Shown: one piece after another, positions 7,585 through 15,748 of the stretch
How positions within the stretch are numbered: the first letter of the stretch is position 1
Layout: each line of letters opens with the position of its first letter
From: JALSHZ01 sp964439815
GTDB taxonomy: Bacteria > Pseudomonadota > Gammaproteobacteria > UWMA-0217
Reading direction: 5' to 3'
DNA: 23,359 nucleotides
NCBI GenBank assembly: GCA_964439815.1
Contig: CAYTPO010000039.1
Location: 1 to 23,359, forward strand
The notes under the pieces: generated by a model
The model's database searches: none
The model's input: the letters and a program-made list of their open reading frames with translations, nothing else
What the model was told of the DNA's origin: nothing
Program-made: the position numbers and the translations under genes

Positions 7585-9522
7585 CTACTTCTTGTTGTCG
7601 TCAACTTCCTCGAACTCTGCATCGACAACATCGTCATCTGCCGCCGCGCCACCTGCAGCCTGCTCAGCCTGGGCGCCAGCCGCTCCGGCCGCCGCGCCGC
7701 CCTGATCCTGGGCATAAGCCTTCTCGGCCAGCTTACCGGAAGCTTCGGTCAGCTTCTGCGTCTTGGCTTCGATATCATCCTTGTTATCGCCCTTGATGGC
7801 TTCCTTCAGCTCGGCAATCGCAGCTTCGATCGCTTCCTTTTCGCCAGCCTCGACCTTGTCTCCCAACTCTGCCAGGGACTTCTCTGTAGCATGGATCATG
7901 GTATCCGCCGTATTTCTTGCGGTAACCAGCTCATGGAACTTGCGATCTTCCTCGGCATGCGCCTCCGCATCCTTGACCATTTTCTCGATCTCGTCTTCCG
8001 ACAGACCACTGGATGCCTTGATCACGATGGACTGCTCCTTACCCGTCGCCTTGTCCTTCGCTGATACATTCATGATGCCGTTGGCATCGATATCGAATGT
8101 AACCTCGATCTGCGGCACACCACGAGGCGCTGGCGGGATGTCACTCAAGTCGAAACGTCCCAGTGACTTGTTGGCTGATGCCTGCTCACGCTCACCCTGC
8201 AGAATATGCAGCGTTACCGCAGTCTGGTTGTCATCTGCTGTCGAGAAGATCTGCGTCGCCTTGGTAGGGATCGTGGTGTTCTTCTCGATCAGTTTGGTCA
8301 TCACGCCACCCATGGTCTCCAGACCCAGGCTGAGCGGTGTCACGTCGAGCAGCAATACATCCTTGACGTCCCCACCGAGCACACCCCCCTGGATCGCAGC
8401 ACCTACGGCGACTGCCTCATCGGGGTTCACATCCTTGCGTGGCTCCTTGCCAAAGAAATCCTTGACGGCCTGCTGCACCATCGGCATCCGGCTCTGGCCA
8501 CCGACCAGAATGACATCATCGATTTCCGAAGCGGACATGCCAGCATCCTTCAACGCCAGCTTGCAAGGCTCGATGGTACGCTTGACCAGATCCTCGACCA
8601 GCGACTCGAACTTGGCCCGAGTCACCTTCAGGTTCAGGTGCTTGGGTCCGGACTGATCCGCCGTGATATACGGCAGGTTGATATCCGTCTGCTGCGATGA
8701 AGACAGCTCGATCTTGGCTTTCTCGGCCGCCTCCTTGAGACGCTGCAGGGCCAGCGGATCGTTGTGCAGATCCATTCCACTCTCTTTCTTGAACTCATCC
8801 GCCAGATAGTCGATCAGGCGCATGTCGAAATCCTCACCACCAAGGAAGGTATCCCCATTGGTAGACAATACCTCGAACTGGTGTTCACCATCGACTTCGG
8901 CAATTTCAATAATCGAGATATCGAAGGTACCTCCACCGAGGTCATATACTGCCAGCTTGCTGTCGCCACCCTTCTTGTCCATGCCGTAAGCCAGCGCTGC
9001 AGCCGTTGGCTCATTGATAATGCGCTTGACATCCAGACCGGCAATTTTGCCCGCATCCTTGGTGGCCTGACGCTGTGAGTCGTTAAAGTAGGCCGGTACG
9101 GTAATAACGGCTTCGGTTACAGGCTCACCCAGGTAATCCTCGGCGGTCTTCTTCATCTTCTGCAGAATACGCGCGGAAACCTCCGGCGGCGCCATCTTCT
9201 TGCCACCTGCCTCAACCCAGGCATCACCATTGTCAGCCTTGACGATCTTGTAGGGCACCAGCTTGATGTCCTTCTGTACAGCCTCTTCATCAAACTTGCG
9301 TCCGATCAGACGCTTGACGGCATAGACCGTATTTTGAGGATTGGTAACCGCCTGACGCTTGGCAGACTGACCTACCAACACCTCTCCATCTTTCGTAAAC
9401 GCAACAATCGAAGGCGTTGTGCGATCACCTTCGCTGTTCTCGATAACCTTGGGTTGATCCCCTTCCATCACTGCCACGCAGGAGTTGGTGGTTCCCAGGT
9501 CGATACCGATAATTTTTCCCAT
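7585..9522 (-). CDS. dnaK: Chaperone DnaK (Hsp70)
   Basis: DnaK is the ATP-driven Hsp70 that binds exposed hydrophobic peptides, working with DnaJ and GrpE. The 645-residue length is normal. The actin-like ATPase domain covers about residues 1-385 and begins GKIIGIDLGTTNSCVAV. The linker is DVLLLDVTPLSLG near residue 390, followed by the beta-sandwich substrate domain and the helical lid. An Ala/Gly-rich tail ends with EEVD at 638-641 and then DNKK, so the EEVD is not quite terminal. GGAG sits upstream of the ATG at 9522. A sigma-32 promoter lies just upstream, and a strong hairpin follows the stop. Confidence 0.99.
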   Translation of the reverse strand: MGKIIGIDLGTTNSCVAVMEGDQPKVIENSEGDRTTPSIVAFTKDGEVLVGQSAKRQAVTNPQNTVYAVKRLIGRKFDEEAVQKDIKLVPYKIVKADNGDAWVEAGGKKMAPPEVSARILQKMKKTAEDYLGEPVTEAVITVPAYFNDSQRQATKDAGKIAGLDVKRIINEPTAAALAYGMDKKGGDSKLAVYDLGGGTFDISIIEIAEVDGEHQFEVLSTNGDTFLGGEDFDMRLIDYLADEFKKESGMDLHNDPLALQRLKEAAEKAKIELSSSQQTDINLPYITADQSGPKHLNLKVTRAKFESLVEDLVKRTIEPCKLALKDAGMSASEIDDVILVGGQSRMPMVQQAVKDFFGKEPRKDVNPDEAVAVGAAIQGGVLGGDVKDVLLLDVTPLSLGLETMGGVMTKLIEKNTTIPTKATQIFSTADDNQTAVTLHILQGEREQASANKSLGRFDLSDIPPAPRGVPQIEVTFDIDANGIMNVSAKDKATGKEQSIVIKASSGLSEDEIEKMVKDAEAHAEEDRKFHELVTARNTADTMIHATEKSLAELGDKVEAGEKEAIEAAIAELKEAIKGDNKDDIEAKTQKLTEASGKLAEKAYAQDQGGAAAGAAGAQAEQAAGGAAADDDVVDAEFEEVDDNKK

Positions 9523-9563
9523 CTTTTTACTCCGTTGAATCTCTTGTAATTTGTTGCTAAGGG

Positions 9564-9591
9564 ATATGGGGGCATTGACACCCAGTTCAAG
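9564..9591 (-). promoter_or_regulatory. Sigma-32 (RpoH) promoter of dnaK
   Basis: On the minus strand CTTGAAC (9591-9585), a 14-base spacer and CCCATAT (9570-9564, part of a C5 run) match the E. coli heat-shock consensus CTTGAAA-N13-14-CCCATNT almost fully. The -10 ends 41 bases before the dnaK start. An A8/T8 tract lies just upstream of the -35. dnaK can therefore be induced on its own, independently of the upstream grpE promoter. Confidence 0.75.
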
Positions 9592-9651
9592 CCTTTAGGT
9601 AAAAAAAACCTGATCGCTCATCCCGTTGTCGTTCCACTGCGGCTCCTGGAT

Positions 9652-10230
9652 TCAAGGCTCCTTCGAGACAATAACCATTGCAGGGCGAATCAGTCGGTCG
9701 TTCAGCGTATAGCCTTTCTGCATGACGGCCGTTACGGTATCCGGCGGTACTTCGCTGCTGGGCTGCAGAGTCATGGCCTGATGCAGCTCGGGATCAAACG
9801 GTTCACCCATCGGATCAACGCTCTTGATGCCGAATTTCCCCAGCACATCCGAAAACATCTTCAGTGTCAGCTCGGTTCCCTCGCGGATCTTCTCGGCATC
9901 TACCTCACCTTCCGCCGCGGCAAGCCCCATTTCCAGACTGTCGATCACCGGCAGCAGCTCGGTAGCAAAGCGCTCCAACGCATACTTGTGCGCATTTTCG
10001 ACGTCCCGTTCCGCCCGCTTGCGCATATTGTCCTGCTCTGCCTGGGCGCGCAGCACACGCTGCCAGTACTCATCGACCTTGGCTTGTGCTTCAGCTAATT
10101 CTTCTTTCATCTTGTTAAACTCGGCTTCCGGTGCAGGTGTTTCCTGAGTGGCTTCCACTCCTTCGTCACCCTGAATCCCTTCAGGGGCGGGCTGTTCGAC
10201 AGTCGCTTCCAGATTCTCATCTTTGCGCAT
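9652..10230 (-). CDS. grpE: Nucleotide exchange factor GrpE
   Basis: GrpE releases ADP from DnaK and acts as the thermosensor of the chaperone cycle. I start it at ATG 10230 (192 residues, MRKDENLEA) because GGAG lies six bases before it; an in-frame extension to 10311 adds 27 residues of unlikely sequence. The first 40 residues are an acidic, disordered Glu/Pro-rich tail. A long helix with heptad pattern follows at about 42-100 (dimer coiled coil), then the beta domain with the family signature near the end, VMQKGYTLNDRLIRPAMVIV. It lies between hrcA and dnaK on the same strand, with a sigma-32 promoter at the end of hrcA. Confidence 0.97.
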   Translation of the reverse strand: MRKDENLEATVEQPAPEGIQGDEGVEATQETPAPEAEFNKMKEELAEAQAKVDEYWQRVLRAQAEQDNMRKRAERDVENAHKYALERFATELLPVIDSLEMGLAAAEGEVDAEKIREGTELTLKMFSDVLGKFGIKSVDPMGEPFDPELHQAMTLQPSSEVPPDTVTAVMQKGYTLNDRLIRPAMVIVSKEP

Positions 10231-10343
10231 GAAAAACTCCATCAGATTAAAAATACAACCCCCTGTCTTTACAGCGAAAAACAGAGAACAGACTCGTCCG
10301 GAGCAGAACACAGCCTCCGGGGTTCATTAAATACTTCGAGGGA

Positions 10344-10371
10344 CTATGGGGATGATCAACGAGAATTCAAG
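10344..10371 (-). promoter_or_regulatory. Sigma-32 (RpoH) promoter of grpE, overlapping the hrcA end
   Basis: On the minus strand CTTGAAT (10371-10365), a 14-base spacer and CCCATAG (10350-10344) match the heat-shock consensus. The -35 lies in the last codons of hrcA and the -10 just beyond its stop. The spacer length is identical to that of the dnaK promoter. The -10 ends 113 bases before the grpE start, implying a leader of about 105 bases. Confidence 0.65.
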
Positions 10372-11384
10372 GCGGCACTTAAAAGTCGTGAAGTCACATC
10401 GACAATGGGAATCACCCGCTCATAAGCCATACGGGTAGGACCGATAACGCCCAACACACCAACCACCTTGCCATCTACCGTGTAAGGCGCGGAAACCACG
10501 CTGCAATTTTCCAGGACATCATAACCGGCCTCCTGTCCGATAAAGATCTGCACACCTTCGGCATTGGTGCAGCGATCCAGCACATGCAGAATATCGCGCT
10601 TGGTATTGAAGATCTCGAAGAGTTGCCGCAACCGTTCAACATCGGACAGCTCTTCATACTCCATCAGCCGGGTCTGCCCTGCCATCACATAATCGCCAGA
10701 CTCATTGTCTTCACGCTTGAGCACCTGCTCCCCCAGCTCGATGGCCGTACCCATCAGCGAATTCAGGTTTTCGCGCAGGCTCTGCAGCTCATCGACCAGC
10801 TTTTGTCGCGCATGCAGCACATCCATACCCGCAAACAGCTCGGTCAGATAATTGGCTGCCTCAATCAACTCCGATTTGCTGTATTCGCGATCCAGCATCA
10901 GAACCCGATTCTGCACCTCGCCATGTCCCAGCACCAGCACTGCCAACACACGCCGGTCACTCAGTTTTACGAACTCGATCTGCTCCAGCGTAGCCACATC
11001 ATTGCGCGGTAGCGTAACGATACCCGCCAGCCTGGTCACCCCCGACAGCAAACCCGACGCTGATTCCACCAACCCGTGGGAATCAGCCGCAGAATCCAAC
11101 TCCGACTGAAAGCGGTGAATCAGCCCCTCGGTCAATGGCTTGGTCTGCAACATGGAATCGACGAACAGCCGATAACCGGCCGCAGTAGGAATACGCCCCG
11201 CCGACGTATGCGGAGACGCCAGCAACCCCATATCCTCCAGATCCGCCATGATATTACGGATCGTAGCCGCACTGACATCCAAACCAGAAACCTTGGCCAG
11301 CGTACGGGAACCCACAGGGTGGCCATCCGCAATATGCGTCTCGATCAGGGATTTGAGCAGCGTGTATTCACGTTCCGATAACAT
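10356..11384 (-). CDS. hrcA: Heat-inducible transcription repressor HrcA
   Basis: HrcA represses chaperone genes by binding the CIRCE inverted repeat and is kept folded by GroEL. The 342-residue length is typical. The N-terminal winged helix covers about residues 1-75, including SAATIRNIMADLEDMGLL and SAGRIPTAAGYRLFVDS. The remainder contains the GAF-like and dimerisation domains, with VLGVIGPTRMAYERVIPIV near the end. It heads the hrcA-grpE-dnaK direction, but no CIRCE element (TTAGCACTC-N9-GAGTGCTAA) is visible upstream of it, grpE or dnaK. Its targets, most likely groESL, should therefore lie elsewhere. Sigma-32 appears to control grpE and dnaK here. Confidence 0.97.
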   Translation of the reverse strand: MLSEREYTLLKSLIETHIADGHPVGSRTLAKVSGLDVSAATIRNIMADLEDMGLLASPHTSAGRIPTAAGYRLFVDSMLQTKPLTEGLIHRFQSELDSAADSHGLVESASGLLSGVTRLAGIVTLPRNDVATLEQIEFVKLSDRRVLAVLVLGHGEVQNRVLMLDREYSKSELIEAANYLTELFAGMDVLHARQKLVDELQSLRENLNSLMGTAIELGEQVLKREDNESGDYVMAGQTRLMEYEELSDVERLRQLFEIFNTKRDILHVLDRCTNAEGVQIFIGQEAGYDVLENCSVVSAPYTVDGKVVGVLGVIGPTRMAYERVIPIVDVTSRLLSAALNSR

Positions 11385-11545
11385 ATTATCCCGTCTTATT
11401 CAAGGTGGCGGCTAAAGCCTGTGATAAGTAGATGAAAACAATGACAAACCCTTGACAGTCCCGTTTCACCCAAATGGTGAGAGGCTTCAGCCTATCACGG
11501 CCCTGACTTGTTCTGGCACGCCTGCCCTTGCGCTTCACTCAAGTT

Positions 11546-11563
11546 GTAGCGATTGCTACAAAT
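11546..11563. promoter_or_regulatory. Perfect 7-bp palindrome, possible operator
   Basis: TTGTAGC (11546-11552) and GCTACAA (11557-11563) are perfect arms around GATT. The dyad and its position between divergent genes would suit a dimeric repressor site, but it does not match CIRCE or any operator I can name. A small hairpin in a leader RNA is the alternative. Confidence 0.3.
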
Positions 11564-11659
11564 TTCGCTCCAGAGCGGCGCCCAGACGCACCAGTCCAGC
11601 GCCAGGATCCGCAATCCACCATGAACAAGACGGGATTATCCAAGGCAGCCTCATTTTTC

Positions 11660-11674
11660 GGGGATTATAACCCC
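11660..11674 (-). promoter_or_regulatory. Candidate -10 box inside a GC-clamped palindrome
   Basis: On the minus strand GGGG-TTATAAT-CCCC contains a perfect TATAAT facing hrcA. No good -35 lies 16-18 bases upstream, so this is a weak promoter call. It would give a leader of about 270 bases. Confidence 0.2.
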
Positions 11675-11909
11675 GGTCAAGGCTCAACTCACTCCTGATG
11701 TACGTCTTTTCGGCAGATAAAGTGGTTCCATGGCGGCGCAGCCGTTGCGCTTGTCCACACTACCAGAACGACAATTCGAGCGATATTACGGTTGTAGTCG
11801 CAAACAAACCACTATTGCAGGTACCGCATCATGCGCAACTTGAGCTGATCCGCGAGCGAAAAGTCATTCATCATTCACTCTTCCCTGAAGTGGATACCCT
11901 CTGCGAGTC

Positions 11910-12011
11910 CTACCTCTGTACCGCAATTGATTCAATGATATGGCCGCTCGCATCCAATACAAATCGGAGTCCAGGCTCTCCCGAATAGTCTTGGAAATCA
12001 ACAGCTGAAAT
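11910..12011 (-). pseudogene. Possible remnant of a protein-coding gene
   Basis: Read on the minus strand between two TAG codons, this 34-codon stretch contains GEPGLRFVLDASGHIIESIA, which has the look of real protein sequence (beta strand, DASG turn, beta strand) while the surrounding frames do not. It has no ATG start and no continuation on either side. I do not recognise the family. It may equally be chance. Confidence 0.15.
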
Positions 12012-12189
12012 CTATAAGAACGCTTTCCTGAACCACGGCTTTACCTCTCTACAATGTCCGGATATTGCAAAGCGGGAAACGCGTAGGTCGGTTGCCGGCA
12101 GAGTCACAGGCGTAACCACCGGCATCCGCTCCCCCCCAATCCTGCCGAATACTGGCGGTATCTCAAACCACATGATAGCTTTTGCTGCT

Positions 12190-13062
12190 ATGACGCAATT
12201 CCACCATATCGGCATTATCATCAAGCAGCAGGATCGGCGGCTGAAAAGCACGCTGGATACGCTGTTGAAACAACTGCGTTCATTCGAAGTCGAGTTGTAT
12301 CTGGACGAGACGCTGCAGTTTGCCGGTTATACGATGGATCGTCTGGTCACGCGGGAGACGATTGCGGAGCTGTGCGATCTCTGCATTGTGGTGGGGGGTG
12401 ACGGTACGCTACTGGGTGCTGCACGCTCGCTGGCCGAATCCGATGTGCCACTGCTGGGGGTCAATATCGGGCGTCTCGGGTTTCTGGTGGATGTCTCTCC
12501 AGATGACCTGCCTGCCCAGCTTGCCGCCATTTTCGCGGGCGACTATCAGGTGGAGACACGCTGCATGTTGCGCGCGCGGATCTTCCGTGACGACAAATGC
12601 CTCATTAGCGAGCTGGCGCTCAATGATGTGGTTATGCATGTTCGCGATGCCATCCGCATGATCGAGTTTGAAACCCACATCGATGGTCGGCTGGTCAACA
12701 TGCAGCGCGCCGATGGCATTGTGGTCAGCACACCCACGGGTTCCACAGCCTATGCACTCTCCGGCGGTGGCCCGATCCTGCATCCCGAAATCGATGCGCT
12801 GGTGATGGTACCGATCTGCCCGCATACCCTGAGCAGCCGCCCGATCGTCGTCAGTGGCGAAAGCAATATCACTACCTGCCTGCACCGGCACAACCACTCT
12901 TCTGCGCGGGTCGCTTTCGATGGACAGACCATTCTCAATATCCAGCCCGGCGACAAACTGCTGATCGACAAATCCGGCCACCACCTCAAGCTGATCCACC
13001 CCAGCAGCTACGATTATTACGAAATCCTGCGCAAGAAACTCAACTGGAGCGCCCAACCCTGA
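12190..13062 (+). CDS. nadK: NAD kinase
   Basis: NadK phosphorylates NAD to NADP using ATP. From ATG 12190 it has 290 residues starting MTQFHHIGI, which aligns with the E. coli N-terminus. An in-frame ATG at 12172 would add six residues, and neither start has a clear ribosome site. GGDG is at residues 69-72 with the catalytic Asp71, in VVGGDGTLLGAAR. NIGRLGFLVD follows, then the NDVVMH segment and the glycine-rich STPTGSTAYALSGGGPILHP near residue 180. The C-terminal beta-sandwich is complete and ends near LNWS as in E. coli. It is transcribed away from hrcA and is followed after 10 bases by recN, the classical nadK-recN pair. Confidence 0.97.
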   Translation: MTQFHHIGIIIKQQDRRLKSTLDTLLKQLRSFEVELYLDETLQFAGYTMDRLVTRETIAELCDLCIVVGGDGTLLGAARSLAESDVPLLGVNIGRLGFLVDVSPDDLPAQLAAIFAGDYQVETRCMLRARIFRDDKCLISELALNDVVMHVRDAIRMIEFETHIDGRLVNMQRADGIVVSTPTGSTAYALSGGGPILHPEIDALVMVPICPHTLSSRPIVVSGESNITTCLHRHNHSSARVAFDGQTILNIQPGDKLLIDKSGHHLKLIHPSSYDYYEILRKKLNWSAQP

Positions 13063-13072
13063 TTCACCACTC

Positions 13073-14749
13073 ATGCTGACCCATATACAGATTCAAGATT
13101 TTGCGATCATCGACTATCTGGACCTGGACCTGTCTGCCGGCATGACTGCGATCACCGGCGAAACCGGTGCCGGAAAGTCCATTATGCTCGATGCCATCGG
13201 CCTGGTGCTCGGAGATCGCGCCGAAGCATCGATGGTACGTCATGGTGCTAACAAGGCGGATATCAGTGTCAGCCTCGATATCAATCAGGCCGAAGTGCTT
13301 GCCTGGCTGGAAACCTATGATTTCGATGCCGATGGCGAATGTATCCTGCGCCGCGTCATTACCAGCGAAGGGCGTTCGCGTGGCTATATCAATGGCTCGG
13401 CGACCACAGTGGCCAAACTCAGGGAGCTGGGCGAAAAACTCGTCAACATCCATGGCCAGCATGCCCATCAGGTACTGCTCAAACCCGCTGACCAGCGAGA
13501 CCTGCTCGATTCCCACGGCAAGCTGGACAGCCTGGTGACCAAGATACGGCAGGCCTACGACCAGTGGCATGATGCCCGGCAACAACTGGATAACGCCAAC
13601 CAGTCCCAGGATGCACGCCAGTCCCGACTGGACCTGCTCTCCTTTCAATACAACGAGTTGCAGGAGCTTGGCCTCAAGGCTGATGAAATGACTGAACTCG
13701 AAGCCAACCTCAACCGCCTGACCCACGTCGACAGACTCCAGAAGTACGCCTTGAACGGCTTCGAGCTGCTGTATGAGTCGGACAGCCAGTCGGTCTATGC
13801 GCAACTCAACAGTGTATTGCAGGATGTTCGTGAAGCCAGCGAGATCGACACCAGCTTCGGTGACACCGTGGAATTGCTGGAATCAACGCTGATACAGGTG
13901 GAAGAGGCAGCACATAACCTGCGCGAACAGGGGGATCGTCTGGAATCCGATCCACAACAGCTTGCCCTGCTGGAAAGCCGCTACAACCGTGCCCAGGAGC
14001 TGGCAAAAAAGCACCACGTACTGCCGGAAGCACTGCCGGAACTCGAAACCAGAATTGAGGAAGAGCTACAGCAACTGGAGAACCCGGAACACTCACTCGA
14101 AGCCATGGAGCAAGCCCTGGCCAAAGCAGCCACACGCTACGACGAACTGGCCACAAAGCTGACCCGGCAACGAAGGAAAATCGCTAATGCACTGGAAAAG
14201 CGCATTACTGCTGCAATGCAGGGACTGGGCATGGAAGGGGGTAAATTCGGCATCGAGATAACGGTGAAGCAGGCTGGCGAGCCCAGCCCCAAAGGGACCG
14301 ACCGTGTGCAGTTCATGGTCTCGGCCAATCCGGGGCAACCGCTGAAACCCCTGAACAGCGTGGCATCAGGAGGTGAACTCTCCCGCATCAGCCTGGCCAT
14401 TCAACTGGTCGCCACCGAGAACATGCAACTCCCCACACTGATTTTTGACGAGGTCGACAGTGGCATCGGTGGCGCCGTGGCCGAGGTTGTCGGCCGACAG
14501 CTCCGCTCGCTTGGCGAACGCTGCCAGGTGTTCTGTGTTACCCACCTGCCCCAGGTAGCTGCCTTCGGTCATCATCATCTGCAGGTGGAAAAGACCAAGA
14601 CAGCCGACATGACCCAGACCCGGTTGATCCCATTGACCGACAGCCAGCGTACCGAAGAAATCGCGCGGATGCTTGGCGGCACCTCAATCACACCGCAAAC
14701 CCTTGCTCATGCGGAGGAAATGCTGCGCTCAGCCCAGGATTCAGCCTGA
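13073..14749 (+). CDS. recN: DNA repair protein RecN
   Basis: RecN is an SMC-like ATPase that acts early in double-strand break repair with RecA. At 558 residues it is close to the 553 of E. coli. The Walker A motif GETGAGKS is at residues 29-36. Long heptad-rich segments at about 150-380 form the antiparallel coiled coil, with a short hinge. The ABC signature SGGELSRISLAIQL lies near 432 and Walker B LIFDEVDSGIGG near 456. The start is 10 bases after the nadK stop, so the two are probably one transcript. I see no LexA-type box (CTGT-N8-ACAG) directly upstream; regulation through nadK is possible but not shown. Confidence 0.98.
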   Translation: MLTHIQIQDFAIIDYLDLDLSAGMTAITGETGAGKSIMLDAIGLVLGDRAEASMVRHGANKADISVSLDINQAEVLAWLETYDFDADGECILRRVITSEGRSRGYINGSATTVAKLRELGEKLVNIHGQHAHQVLLKPADQRDLLDSHGKLDSLVTKIRQAYDQWHDARQQLDNANQSQDARQSRLDLLSFQYNELQELGLKADEMTELEANLNRLTHVDRLQKYALNGFELLYESDSQSVYAQLNSVLQDVREASEIDTSFGDTVELLESTLIQVEEAAHNLREQGDRLESDPQQLALLESRYNRAQELAKKHHVLPEALPELETRIEEELQQLENPEHSLEAMEQALAKAATRYDELATKLTRQRRKIANALEKRITAAMQGLGMEGGKFGIEITVKQAGEPSPKGTDRVQFMVSANPGQPLKPLNSVASGGELSRISLAIQLVATENMQLPTLIFDEVDSGIGGAVAEVVGRQLRSLGERCQVFCVTHLPQVAAFGHHHLQVEKTKTADMTQTRLIPLTDSQRTEEIARMLGGTSITPQTLAHAEEMLRSAQDSA

Positions 14750-14841
14750 TTCAGGCCAAGCCGCACCAGATTATACTTTGTCCTTTCAGACGGTTCGCAC
14801 TAACATAGAGCGCTCCGGATAATCCGCCTACAGACAGACAT

Positions 14842-15159
14842 ATGACCAAACTCCTATTTACCCTGATACTGGGCACTGCATTGATCAGCGCTTGCTCGGG
14901 AAACATCTTCTCCGTCCACAAGATCGATATCGAGCAGGGTAATCTGCTGAACGCCGCCGCCATCGACGAAGTCTCCGCCGGAATGACCCGCAAACAGGTG
15001 GTTGCGTTGCTTGGAGAACCTGTCCTGCAGCCCATCCTGAACCCGGATCGCTGGGAATACGTCTTCTACAGAAAACGTGCCGACCAGCCCGTGGAGAAAG
15101 AGCTGGTTACCGTCCATTTCTCCAACGACAAGGTCACCGACATCAAGCACGATCGATAA
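14842..15159 (+). CDS. bamE: Outer membrane assembly lipoprotein BamE (SmpA/OmlA)
   Basis: BamE is a small lipoprotein of the BAM complex that inserts beta-barrel proteins into the outer membrane. The 105-residue product has a short signal peptide with lipobox LISAC, so Cys18 would be the lipidated N-terminus. The SmpA/OmlA domain follows, with VSAGMTRKQVVALLGEPVL near residues 44-62 and the strand WEYVFYRKR near 71-79. It lies 92 bases after recN, and the recN-bamE pairing is conserved, as is its convergence with rnfH-ratA. In Pseudomonas fur lies between these genes and is absent here. No strong ribosome site is visible. Confidence 0.96.
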   Translation: MTKLLFTLILGTALISACSGNIFSVHKIDIEQGNLLNAAAIDEVSAGMTRKQVVALLGEPVLQPILNPDRWEYVFYRKRADQPVEKELVTVHFSNDKVTDIKHDR

Positions 15160-15250
15160 GCAGCCGCTATTCAGACACCAGAGCAACGCTCTAAGGCAAG
15201 TACGGCACAAAGCAGCACAGACAGGAAAGGAAGATTTCGGGAGGGGCAAT

Positions 15251-15275
15251 AAAAAAAAGAGGGCAAAGCCCTCTT
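15251..15275 (-). terminator. Rho-independent terminator for the rnfH direction
   Basis: AAGAGGGC, loop AAA, GCCCTCTT form a perfect 8-bp stem. On the minus strand it is followed by a run of T residues (15251-15256 and the stem edge), a textbook intrinsic terminator for the transporter-ratA-rnfH transcript, about 170 bases after rnfH. On the plus strand the tail is AAGTAG, so it is less likely to stop bamE. The bases between it and rnfH hold no gene that I can support. Confidence 0.75.
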
Positions 15276-15442
15276 AAGTAGAAGTGTCACAATGACAAGA
15301 GTCCTATCCAATGGAGATAACCGCTTTAAAGCCCAGCTACTTCCATTGGGAATATTTATACCCTGTCAGTGGCGCAAAGAACGTGATGCATTCCTCAAAC
15401 CCTGTAATCCGCCCACAACCCCCACGGCAATACCAGTCCAAT

Positions 15443-15748
15443 TCACGTTTTCTGCCTGCTTGCTGCAGCTCGCGTCTTTTTCGCACGCTGACGGCGTACT
15501 TCCTTGGGATCGCAGGTGATCGGGCGATAGATCTCCACCCGGTCATATTCCCGCAAAACGGTGTCTGGCCTGGCGAGTTTGCCATAGATGCCCATCTTGT
15601 CCTTTTCCAGGTCAATCTGCGAAAAATGGTCCGCGATATGCGATTGGCGGGCCGCCTCGATCAGCGTTGTCCCCTCCTCCACATCCAGTGGAATCACCAT
15701 CTGTTCGTCGGGTAGCGCGTAGGCAACTTCGACCGGTATCTTAGCCAT
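15443..15748 (-). CDS. rnfH: RnfH family ubiquitin-like protein (RatB)
   Basis: This is a small beta-grasp protein of the RnfH family whose exact role is unsettled; it was named for a link with the Rnf electron-transport complex in some bacteria. I start it at ATG 15748 (101 residues, MAKIPVEVAYALP), which matches the E. coli N-terminus; in-frame ATGs at 15754 and 15778 are alternatives. Conserved segments are DKMGIYGKLA, DRVEIYRPI and DPKEVRRQRA, followed by a basic tail rich in Lys/Arg. The start overlaps the ratA stop by eight bases, so translation is probably coupled. Its position opposite bamE is conserved across Gammaproteobacteria. Confidence 0.95.
   Translation of the reverse strand: MAKIPVEVAYALPDEQMVIPLDVEEGTTLIEAARQSHIADHFSQIDLEKDKMGIYGKLARPDTVLREYDRVEIYRPITCDPKEVRRQRAKKTRAAASRQKT

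Larger units (their letters stand above)
11385..12189. other. Long hrcA-nadK intergenic region without a credible gene
   Basis: About 800 bases separate the divergent hrcA and nadK. The open frames present (for example 11452-11670 and 11698-11988 on plus, 12012-12251 on minus) translate to unpatterned sequence that I do not recognise. Visible structures are an 18-bp palindrome (11546-11563), a small GC-clamped palindrome with TTATAAT (11660-11674), and a short coding-like minus-strand stretch (11910-12011) between stop codons. It probably contains both promoters plus decayed sequence. Confidence 0.5.

Noticed and set aside
11698..11988. A 96-codon plus-strand open frame between hrcA and nadK
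   Set aside because: It has no ribosome site, no domain pattern and an unusual mix of residues. I could not support it as a gene.
11385..12189. CIRCE operator for HrcA
   Set aside because: I looked for TTAGCACTC and GAGTGCTAA upstream of hrcA, grpE and dnaK and found neither. The 18-bp palindrome present is a different sequence.
13064..13804. A 246-codon minus-strand open frame opposite recN
   Set aside because: It is antisense to the conserved ATPase head of recN and has no recognisable domain.
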